Part shown: piece after piece, positions 6,893 through 12,484 of the stretch
Position numbering within the stretch: the first letter of the stretch is position 1
Layout: the number at the start of each line of letters is the position of its first letter
Source: DALYJJ01 sp031969915
GTDB lineage: Bacteria; Acidobacteriota; Terriglobia; Bryobacterales; Bryobacteraceae
Direction: 5' to 3'
Assembly: GCA_031969915.1 (NCBI GenBank)
Contig: DALYJJ010000098.1
Span: 1-24,438 of the forward strand
Length of the DNA: 24,438 nt
Program-made: the position numbers and the translations under genes
Notes under the pieces: model-generated
What the model saw: only the letters and a program-made list of their open reading frames with translations
Database searches by the model: none
What the model was told of the DNA's origin: nothing

Positions 6893-7724
6893 TCGGTTTA
6901 CCGGCAAAGAACGGGATGCCGAGACGGGGTTGGATTACTTTGGGGCCAGGTACTTCAGTGGGGCGCAGGGGAGGTGGAGCAGTCCGGACGTGGTCAATGT
7001 CACCACTGAGCGTTTAGTCTCTCCTTCAAGTACGCTCAACAAGTATGTCTACGGCGGCAACAATCCGCTGAAGTTCGTTGACCCAGATGGGCGGGACATC
7101 ACGCTGTTCTACCAAGCCGGATTCCCGACCGGCCACGTGATGCTCGCTGCGCACAACCCATCCAACAGCGACTTTGCTTTCCTGAGTGTCGGGCCCCAGG
7201 TCCACCACGACCCTAATATTCTGGTGAACCCACAGGAGGGAGTACCCGGAACATCCGCATACAACCTTCCGCAGTCAGTGGACGAGCTTCGCCAGTTCAG
7301 TGCAGTAACCATACAGACCTCCCCGGAGGTGGCTCAGCAAGCCATCGATGCAATCCGCAACGGTGCCGGCACAGGCAACTGGGCGCTGCTGGGCAACAAC
7401 TGCACAAGTTCCTGCGCCAAGGTTCTCCAGGAACTCGGGCTCTCACCGGGCAGCACTGTGGGCCTCCCTTGGACGCCCGTGAAGTTCTGGGCCAACATTT
7501 ACCTCCTTCATGGCAAGCGGCATTCTGGGCGATGGTACAGCGGGTTCATCGGGAACACCATCGGTAACACTAAGGACGCTCCTCATAATCCCGGGACCGA
7601 CTACGGCAATCCTCGGTTCGGCATGAACACGTTTGATTTCATCATGCTGCAGCTCAAAGCGCCGTTGAAGGCTTGTGTGACGGTCTACGGCTCCGATGGA
7701 AAGCCGGACACGAAATGCGAGTAG
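6618..7724 (+). CDS. Rhs fragment with His-Cys (permuted papain-like) tail
   Basis: About 368 residues. The frame is open further upstream, but that part is a shadow of the CHC2 gene; the first in-frame start within Rhs sequence is the GTG at 6630. The order is pre-core (VYVYDATGALAAEYGS, TTDHLGSTRAV), core (TGKERDAETGLDYFGARY), YVYGGNNPLKFVDPDGR, then a tail of about 215 residues. The tail has FYQAGFPTGHVMLA near its start and NWALLGNNCTSSCAKVLQEL about 85 residues later. A GHxxL histidine followed by NCT cysteine matches the circularly permuted NlpC/P60-LRAT-like cysteine hydrolase layout common in Rhs and T6SS effectors, which act as amidases, peptidases or acyltransferases. The catalytic assignment is inference. 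The 3' end overlaps a small membrane-protein gene by 10 bases. Confidence 0.75.
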   Translation, partial: EGRRVKKTTSAGTVVYVYDATGALAAEYGSPIEIGTRYVTTDHLGSTRAVTTSTGAVKEAPDYFPFGEQIPANATHGNRDLVAQAGGVGVPVRFTGKERDAETGLDYFGARYFSGAQGRWSSPDVVNVTTERLVSPSSTLNKYVYGGNNPLKFVDPDGRDITLFYQAGFPTGHVMLAAHNPSNSDFAFLSVGPQVHHDPNILVNPQEGVPGTSAYNLPQSVDELRQFSAVTIQTSPEVAQQAIDAIRNGAGTGNWALLGNNCTSSCAKVLQELGLSPGSTVGLPWTPVKFWANIYLLHGKRHSGRWYSGFIGNTIGNTKDAPHNPGTDYGNPRFGMNTFDFIMLQLKAPLKACVTVYGSDGKPDTKCE

Positions 7725-8017
7725 CGGCTGCCATCCTGCTTTTTGCTGCTGCATGCGTCTTGCTGTACTTCGGATCAGGCATACTTCTGTTAGTTCCCGG
7801 AGTTCCAGGAGGCCCATACTGGGTCCGGGAACGGGTCCAGTACGGTTTGCTCCCGACCGGGTCTGGAGTTGGTCTGTTGGGCTTGGCTGCATGGATGAGT
7901 ATTCGGCCAAGCCCCACCGCCGGACGCGTGCTCACGAGAACGTGTGCGCTCTTCGGTTTGGCTGCGGCCTGCATAGTGGCGTTCTGGGTGCTACTGATCT
8001 TGACTGCACGGAGGTAG
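7715..8017 (+). CDS. Small membrane protein, candidate immunity partner of the His-Cys tail
   Basis: A 100-residue protein starting at the ATG at 7715, overlapping the Rhs stop by 10 bases. Three hydrophobic segments are visible: residues about 3-28 (from VAAAILLFAAACVLLYFG), about 44-62 (YGLLPTGSGVGLLGLAAW) and about 74-97 (TCALFGLAAACIVAFWVLLI). It is therefore an inner-membrane protein with short loops. No family is recognised. Its position after a variable Rhs tail suggests an immunity protein working at the membrane or periplasm. Directly after its stop (8015-8017) another Rhs core begins. Confidence 0.75.
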   Translation: MRVAAAILLFAAACVLLYFGSGILLLVPGVPGGPYWVRERVQYGLLPTGSGVGLLGLAAWMSIRPSPTAGRVLTRTCALFGLAAACIVAFWVLLILTARR

Positions 8018-8152
8018 AGCGTATCCCAACGAGGTCGCTCTACCGGCAAGGAGCGGGAGGCGGAGACGGGGCTGGATTACTTCGGGGCGAGGTACTTTTC
8101 GGGGGCGCAGGGCAGGTTTACCAGCCCTGACAAGCCCTTCGCTGATCAGCAC

Positions 8153-8761
8153 GTGCAGGAACCGCAGTCATGGAATCTGTACGCCTATGCTCGGAACAAT
8201 CCGCTCCGGTTCACGGACCCAACCGGGATGTGCGTCAAGGAGAGCGATGCAACGAAGGATACGGCGGCTTCTGATATTTGCCAAGCCGTCGCGAATCTTA
8301 AGGCGGACGCCGCAGGCAAGACCTTCATCAAGGATCACGAAGGTTTCCGAAAGGAGGTTTACAAAGATTCGGCGGGTAATCCGACCGTAGGACATGGCCA
8401 TTTGGTGACCAGCGGTGACCGGCTTAAGATTCGAGACGAGATCACAACTATTCAGGCCGATGCGCTCTTTGACGCCGACGTGCCGAAGTCGGAGGAAGGG
8501 GTGCGGGCGGGCGTCGGCGAACTACCACTCTCACAAAACGAGTTCAATGCTCTGACGGATCTGGTATTCAACGTTGGGCCGGAGGTCCTCACCGAGAAGA
8601 AGAGCCCCAACTTGATGAAGGCGATTGCTGCCGGTGACTATGCTGGCATGTCCGACCAACTGAAGTACACGAAGGATTCTGCCGGCGTCCAGCAAAAAGG
8701 GCTAGTTGACAGAAGCGAAAACCGCAAGCAGTTGTTCCTCGGTAAGTACAAAAAGCCGTGA
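8153..8761 (+). CDS. Rhs orphan tip with GH24 lysozyme tail
   Basis: Rhs core homology begins at about 8039 (STGKEREAETGLDYFGARYF), 21 bases after the previous stop, but the first in-frame start is the GTG at 8153 (MQEPQSWNLYAYARNN). After RFTDPTGMC comes a tail of about 175 residues that matches the phage T4-type lysozyme family, GH24: KDHEGFRKEVYKDSAGNPTV, GHGH, LSQNEFNALTDLVFNVGPEV and DRSENRKQLFLG. The catalytic triad of T4 lysozyme (E11, D20, T26) is present at the same spacing: Glu codon 8339, Asp codon 8366, Thr codon 8384. It should cut the glycan strands of peptidoglycan in a target's periplasm. It has no export signal of its own, so it needs an Rhs shell to be delivered. A putative periplasmic partner follows 9 bases later. 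Confidence 0.85.
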   Translation: MQEPQSWNLYAYARNNPLRFTDPTGMCVKESDATKDTAASDICQAVANLKADAAGKTFIKDHEGFRKEVYKDSAGNPTVGHGHLVTSGDRLKIRDEITTIQADALFDADVPKSEEGVRAGVGELPLSQNEFNALTDLVFNVGPEVLTEKKSPNLMKAIAAGDYAGMSDQLKYTKDSAGVQQKGLVDRSENRKQLFLGKYKKP

Positions 8762-8770
8762 GCCCCAGAT

Positions 8771-9364
8771 ATGAGAAGCTCTTCTTATAGATTCCTACTG
8801 TCTCTCGCGATCTCTCTGCATGCTTATCGTGCCGTCTGCGATGCTCAGCCTTGCTTCGAAGAGTTACCTAACAATGCAGGTTCAGCGGCGGGACCGATTG
8901 ATCGCCGATTCGATAAGACAAATGAAGGTGACTCGTTTTCTTGCGATCTGAAGATCCGAGCATCGGCAGCTGCTGAGGCGATTGATCGCTTTCGTTTCGG
9001 AGTTCTTTACGATAGCGAGCGCCACATTAGAGCGGCAGTCCGGTTTCCCCTTCGAGCTACAATACAGGCCGATCTCGAGGTTACTGAAGCGCCACGGAGG
9101 TTGCGCATCCGAAGCTTCGAAGACTGGCTCTCATTCAAGCGGCGCTACTTGAGTCGCTTCCATCTCGCTATGATTGCGTGCGCTAGTCTGCATACGGTCA
9201 AGATCGTAAAGAGCCGGTCATATGGCTTCATGATTGGACCTGGGCTATTTTGGTTCCAGTCGCCCGTCGGTGACGCCAGCGTTCGCGTAACTGCGATTAA
9301 CTTAGTCCCAATGGACGAGGCGAGTGTCCTGAGAGCTTGCGCATCCGAATCTCCGGAACGTTGA
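8771..9364 (+). CDS. Secreted protein, candidate immunity partner of the lysozyme tail
   Basis: A 197-residue protein starting 9 bases after the lysozyme-tail stop. The N-terminus (SSSYRFLLSLAISLHAY, then VCDAQPCFEE) looks like a Sec signal peptide cleaved near residue 25, so the product is probably periplasmic. The rest contains scattered cysteines (SFSCDLKIRA, MIACASLHTV) and a mix of helices and strands. I do not recognise a family, and it does not look like the PliC or PliG lysozyme inhibitors. Because the neighbouring effector attacks peptidoglycan, a periplasmic binder is the expected kind of immunity protein. Codon use is less GC-biased than in the flanking conserved genes, which fits acquired DNA. 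Confidence 0.7.
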   Translation: MRSSSYRFLLSLAISLHAYRAVCDAQPCFEELPNNAGSAAGPIDRRFDKTNEGDSFSCDLKIRASAAAEAIDRFRFGVLYDSERHIRAAVRFPLRATIQADLEVTEAPRRLRIRSFEDWLSFKRRYLSRFHLAMIACASLHTVKIVKSRSYGFMIGPGLFWFQSPVGDASVRVTAINLVPMDEASVLRACASESPER

Positions 9365-9548
9365 AGCTTGCCCGGACGGTGGCTACGGATGGGATGATTC
9401 CGCCAATGAATGAGAAGAACCAGTGGACGGGGGCGGGGTACGAGACGGCGCGGCTAAGCCGGACGAAGCCGCCCGCGAGGCCCTGCTCAACGCCTTGGCC
9501 GCCGAGCAAGACGAAGAGGAAGAGCAAGAGCCATCATGGAGGTTGAGT
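9365..9548 (+). other. Leader of TA module 1 with acidic-peptide coding remnant
   Basis: No complete gene is seen. From about 9460 the frame leading into the antitoxin encodes EAAREALLNALAAEQDEEEE, an acidic stretch like those before the other two PIN modules (10536-10624 and 13877-14026). Here it has no stop before the antitoxin start, so it would be fused in frame. Either this is a broken upstream gene or the antitoxin has an extended N-terminus. Confidence 0.45.
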
Positions 9549-9836
9549 ATGACGCTGCGCATCACTGAAGCCGAGCTCGTTCGCGACGTACGGGCCGTGC
9601 TGGACAAGATCGAGCACGGTACCGAGGTCATCATCGAGCGCGAAGATCGCCGGCCCGTCGCGGTGATGAAACAACCGCAGCCGGCAGGCCGCAAGCTGAG
9701 CGAGTGCATCGAACTGGCAAAGGCCTACGAAGCCACGCTCGGCTATGCGCCGGTACCCGATGCCGACTTCGCCAAGGACGTGCAGGAAGGCATCGACGCG
9801 CACCGCGAGCCGATCCGCAACGTCTGGGACGAATAG
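9549..9836 (+). CDS. Phd/VapB-type antitoxin, module 1
   Basis: A 95-residue protein with the Phd/YefM-like N-terminal fold (LRITEAELVRDVRAVLDKIE, then GTEVIIERED-RRPVAVMK) that binds DNA as a dimer, and a C-terminal toxin-wrapping segment (YAPVPDADFAKDVQEGIDAH). The start at 9549 matches the starts of the paralogues at 10626 and 14044. It is followed 3 bases later by a decayed PIN toxin gene, so it is an antitoxin without a working partner nearby. It may still bind toxins of the two sister modules. Confidence 0.85.
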   Translation: MTLRITEAELVRDVRAVLDKIEHGTEVIIEREDRRPVAVMKQPQPAGRKLSECIELAKAYEATLGYAPVPDADFAKDVQEGIDAHREPIRNVWDE

Positions 9837-9839
9837 CGC

Positions 9840-10180
9840 ATGGGCTTGGTGCTGGATTCCAGCGTGCTCGTGTTCGCCGAGCGTCAGGAATTTGCGGTCA
9901 GCGCGGTGTTTGACCAACTTGAGAAGCGCCAGGAACACGGCATCCATCGCGCCCAGTCAGCGCAGCAGGCCGCCAAACGCCGCCGGTATCTCGATACGGT
10001 TCTTGATGCCATTCCCGCCGAACCGTGTACTCGCGATATCGGCCAGATCGTGGCGCGGATCGACGCCGAAGCCCGCAAGGGCGGAATGGTGGTTCCGTTC
10101 GCCGATCATTTTCATCGGCGGGACTGCCGCCCTCTTCCCTCGTTCTCAAACCTTTCACAACGGTCCTCGCCGTCAAGGGT
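9840..10180 (+). pseudogene. Decayed VapC-type PIN toxin, module 1
   Basis: Begins MGLVLDSSVLVFAERQEFAV, the PIN start with the first catalytic Asp, like the intact toxins at 10907 and 14295. Between FDQLEKRQ and EHGIHRAQ roughly 15 residues that should carry the second acidic residue (the VAEL motif) are missing. After PFAD the frame slips: the expected LIIGATAL region reads on as IIFIGGTAALFP in another frame, and TVLAVKG in a third matches the usual toxin end. The open frame runs on to 10373 as nonsense. With one catalytic carboxylate lost and the C-terminus scrambled, it should be inactive. Confidence 0.8.
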
Positions 10181-10289
10181 AAAGCTGGGCCGCTTCGGGT
10201 GCAAGCGGCTAAACACAAATCGCTCTTGCTTGGCGACGCTGCTGCTCAGCGGCATCGGGCCGTTAGCCGCGCACCCACGCACGAACGAA

Positions 10290-10415
10290 AAACTCGCGTC
10301 TGGGACCATGACTTCGAGCAGCGAGCGGATCGCGCCGAGTTGTTCGGGTGTCAGGAGATCGAGCAGCGCGTGAGCCTGTTGGCGTTCCTGTTGAAGATCG
10401 AGGGCCACCGCGAGT
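10290..10415 (-). pseudogene. Antitoxin fragment of the LQQERxQxH family
   Basis: On the minus strand this encodes LQQERQQAHALLDLLTPEQL and GAIRSLLEVMV, closely like the antitoxin at 11677-12024 (LQQERRQVHSLVDLLPPPKL) and the fragment at 14940-15103. It then breaks off before the acidic SPEEA half. It has no toxin beside it. The surrounding 10181-10530 holds nothing else I can support. Confidence 0.65.
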
Positions 10416-10535
10416 AACTTCCCTTCTCCGCCGCCGTTGCGGACGGACTGCCAGCGGCGGGCTTCCTGTTTCAGAATCATGCCTTCCAGCAGCGATCGCA
10501 ACACACACGCGGCCGGAGACGCCTCTGAGCAAGTC

Positions 10536-10626
10536 GCGCGATGCCGCGGCTGCGGCACTGTTCGATGCGCTGGCCACCGAGGAATCCGAGGACAGCGAGG
10601 AGGATGAAAGGCTAAGATCGAAGTGA
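10536..10626 (+). other. Acidic peptide end immediately before TA module 2
   Basis: This frame is open from 10348, but only its end looks meaningful: SRDAAAAALFDALATEESED followed by SEEDERLRSK. The stop TGA (10624-10626) shares its last base with the antitoxin ATG at 10626, so translation is coupled. The same kind of peptide precedes modules 1 and 3. The start is unknown. Confidence 0.45.
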
Positions 10627-10916
10627 TGGAACCGCGAATCCTGCGGGTGAGTGAAGCCGACGCGGTGCGCGATCTCGCCGCTATCCTGCAACGTGTGCAG
10701 GCCGGTACGGAAGTCGTGATCGAGCGCAATGCGCAGCCGTTCGCGATCATCCGCGCCGCCGCTCCGGAGCGGCGCACGATCTCAGAGTGCATCGCCCTAG
10801 CCGAAGCCCACGAGAAGGAGTCCGGCGACGGGCCGGTGCTCGATCCGGACTTCGCGGCCGACGTGGAAGAGATCGTCCGCAACCGCAAACCGTGGAACCC
10901 GCCGGCGTGGGGCTGA
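10626..10916 (+). CDS. Phd/VapB-type antitoxin, module 2
   Basis: A 96-residue protein: LRVSEADAVRDLAAILQRVQ, GTEVVIERNAQPFAIIRAA, then GPVLDPDFAADVEEIV and the end KPWNPPAWG. The order and length match the module 1 and 3 antitoxins. The ATG at 10626 overlaps the stop of an upstream acidic ORF by one base. An in-frame GTG lies one codon earlier. The C-terminus overlaps the toxin gene by 10 bases. It should neutralise the PIN toxin that follows and, by family analogy, repress the operon. Confidence 0.85.
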   Translation: MEPRILRVSEADAVRDLAAILQRVQAGTEVVIERNAQPFAIIRAAAPERRTISECIALAEAHEKESGDGPVLDPDFAADVEEIVRNRKPWNPPAWG

Positions 10917-11320
10917 TCCTCGATTCCAGCGTGGTCATCGCCGGTGAGCGGCGCGGCCACACCGTGCGGCGGATCCTGGAACAGTTTAGGAACGACTACG
11001 GAGAAAGCGAGATCGGCCTGTCCGTGGTGACCATCGTGGAACTGGTGCACGGCGTCCAGCGCGCCGGGACGGAAGAACGCCGGCAGCGCCGCCAGGCCTT
11101 TGTGGACGAACTGATCCGCGACGTGCCCGTGCACCCGGTGACCATCGAGACGGCTCGGCTTGCCGGGCGCATCGAGGGCCACCAGGCCGCACAGGGCGTG
11201 AGCATCGCCTTCGAGGACCTGCTGATCGCCGCGACGGCGCTGCAACTCGGCTTCGGAGTCGTTACCGGCAACGTCCGCCACTTCGAGCAGATCCCCGGCC
11301 TGAAGGTGGTCAAGCAGTGA
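10907..11320 (+). CDS. vapC: VapC-type PIN-domain toxin, module 2
   Basis: A 137-residue PIN-domain ribonuclease. The start is the GTG at 10907 overlapping the antitoxin end. A longer frame to 10787 only shadows the antitoxin. Catalytic acidic residues are in place: D6 (LILDSSVVIAGE), E45 (VTIVELVHG) and D104 (AFEDLLIAATALQLG). N122 in TGNVRHFEQIPGL replaces the fourth acidic residue, as is common in this subgroup. VapC toxins usually cut tRNA or rRNA; the target here is unknown. This is the better preserved of the three paralogous modules, together with module 3. Confidence 0.88.
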   Translation: MGLILDSSVVIAGERRGHTVRRILEQFRNDYGESEIGLSVVTIVELVHGVQRAGTEERRQRRQAFVDELIRDVPVHPVTIETARLAGRIEGHQAAQGVSIAFEDLLIAATALQLGFGVVTGNVRHFEQIPGLKVVKQ

Positions 11321-11325
11321 CGCGC

Positions 11326-11364
11326 CGCGTGGGTTGCGGACGCCGAGCACAGTGACGTACGCCG
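11326..11364 (-). pseudogene. Scrap of a RelE-type toxin C-terminus
   Basis: The minus strand encodes AYVTVLGVRNPRGA, like the end of the RelE-type toxin at 5235-5510 (SIFGVRNRRDAYR). Nothing of the rest of that gene is adjacent. It abuts an Rhs scrap on the plus strand. Confidence 0.4.
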
Positions 11365-11449
11365 TCAGGTGATCCAACGGGACGGCTGGCCGGCGACGCA
11401 GACCTACGACTACACGGACGGACTGGGGATGCTGACGCGCGTGGCCGAA
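11363..11449 (+). pseudogene. Rhs YD-repeat fragment
   Basis: Twenty-nine codons reading RQVIQRDGWPATQTYDYTDG then LGMLTRVAE. This is a recognisable YD-repeat unit (QTYxYDGLGRLTRVAE) with no Rhs sequence on either side. It lies 2 kb beyond the Rhs array and next to a truncated relE gene. Confidence 0.65.
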
Positions 11450-11670
11450 AGATGCCGCGAAGCGGAGGCTGGCAGGGGGAACAGAAAGGGCCGTTCACCA
11501 TGGGCGCGGAGGCGGATCAGGGGCGGAGTGACGCCCTTGAGTTGATTGATTGCGCCTTCGCCGGTGAGGACGTAGCGGCCCAGAGTCTTGAGAATCCGGA
11601 TGGCGATGGGCTGCTCGATGGCGCAGTTGCCAGCCTTGGCCTGGTTGGTCCAGACGATGCGCTTGGCCAT
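11410..11670 (-). pseudogene. RelE-type toxin with replaced C-terminus
   Basis: Starts MAKRIVWTNQAKAGNCAIEQ and follows the RelE fold (PIAIRILKTLGRYVLTGEG, QLKGVTPPLIRLRAH). After residue 57 (about base 11500) the expected strand pair ending RRxAYR is missing and replaced by proline- and serine-rich sequence with no homology. The catalytic or RNA-binding C-terminal strand is therefore lost. The start lies 6 bases after the antitoxin stop, so the two were an operon. The break point lies close to the Rhs scrap at 11363-11449, which suggests an Rhs-derived recombination destroyed it. Confidence 0.7.
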
Positions 11671-11676
11671 GCTGGT

Positions 11677-12024
11677 TTACGGTTCGCGGCTGATCTTCTC
11701 CCAGTCGGCCATGGAGAGGCCGAACTCGGCGAGCACTTCCTGATGCGGGATCGGCTGGTTGTGCTTACTCCATTCATCGGCTTCGGCGATCGCCTTGGCT
11801 TCTTCCGGGCTGAGCGTGTCGCCGTCTTCGTCGAGGAACACTTCCAGGAGATTGCGCACAGCGCCCAACTTGGGGGGCGGCAACAGATCGACGAGTGAGT
11901 GAACCTGGCGGCGTTCCTGTTGGAGATCCGCCTTGCGATGCGCGGTGAGAGGGCGATTGCAGAGGCGAGAATTCCGGATGCGGACATCGAGCGGCACCGC
12001 CGCGTGTCGCTCAACGTTCCTCAT
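11677..12024 (-). CDS. Antitoxin of the LQQERxQxH family
   Basis: The conserved part is LQQERRQVHSLVDLLPPPKL, GAVRNLLEVFLDEDGDTLSP, EEAKAIAEADEWSKHNQPI, then EVLAEFGLSMADWEKISREP. This is a helical, acidic antitoxin that commonly precedes a RelE toxin, as it does here. The true start is uncertain: no ATG lies just before LQQER, and the ATG at 12024 sits inside the end of the cytochrome gene and adds about 35 residues without homology. The 5' end may have been replaced when the module landed behind the cytochrome gene. Fragments of the same family are at 10290-10415 and 14940-15103. Confidence 0.7.
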   Translation of the reverse strand: MRNVERHAAVPLDVRIRNSRLCNRPLTAHRKADLQQERRQVHSLVDLLPPPKLGAVRNLLEVFLDEDGDTLSPEEAKAIAEADEWSKHNQPIPHQEVLAEFGLSMADWEKISREP

Positions 12025-12484
12025 GGCAGGCGGCGCAGTCGTTCCGCGCTTTCGTCTCGGCGTGGCAGGCCATGCAGAAGCGCATGTTGTTCTCCACTTC
12101 CCTGGTGATGACATCGCGCTTCTGCACGGGTCCGTGGCACTTCTCGCAGGCCGTTCCGGCGGCGGTGTGCACGCGATGACTGAAGTAGACGAACGCGGGG
12201 ATCTGGTAGACGCGGACCCAGGGAAGAGGCTCTCCGCTCCTGGCCGCCGCCGCTAGCTTCTGAATGTGCGGGCTCTCGGGTTTGACGGCCAGGTGGCAGG
12301 TCATGCAGAAGCGCTCGGCGGGAAAGCCCATCTGTTCGCCGGGGTCTGGGTTTTTGTGGCACGAGCTGCACTTCAGTCCGAGGGCAACGTGCGTTTTGTG
12401 GCTGTAGGGAACCGGTTGCTGCTGCGCGGACATGCCCGCCGCCAGCAGCAACCATCCCGCAACCAGGTTGACCGCCGTCGTCAC
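12011..12484 (-). CDS. Five-heme periplasmic cytochrome c (c7/c3-like)
   Basis: A 157-residue protein starting at the GTG at 12484, which overlaps the stop of the dehydrogenase gene (GTGA). Residues 1-21 (VAGWLLLAAGMSAQ) are a signal peptide. Five heme-binding CxxCH motifs are present at residues 39-43 (CSSCH), 60-64 (CMTCH), 113-117 (CEKCH), 137-141 (CMACH) and 150-154 (CAACH). Several further histidines (YSHKTH, FSHRVH) can serve as distal ligands. The pattern fits the small multiheme cytochrome c7/c3 family, periplasmic electron carriers. Coupling to a PQQ-type dehydrogenase suggests it takes electrons from that enzyme. This is inference. Confidence 0.88.
   Translation of the reverse strand: MTTAVNLVAGWLLLAAGMSAQQQPVPYSHKTHVALGLKCSSCHKNPDPGEQMGFPAERFCMTCHLAVKPESPHIQKLAAAARSGEPLPWVRVYQIPAFVYFSHRVHTAAGTACEKCHGPVQKRDVITREVENNMRFCMACHAETKARNDCAACHEER

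Noticed and set aside
10112..11377. 421-residue minus-strand ORF across PIN modules 1 and 2
   Set aside because: Mostly a shadow of the plus-strand antitoxin and toxin genes. Only the LQQER antitoxin fragment and the short relE end within it are meaningful.
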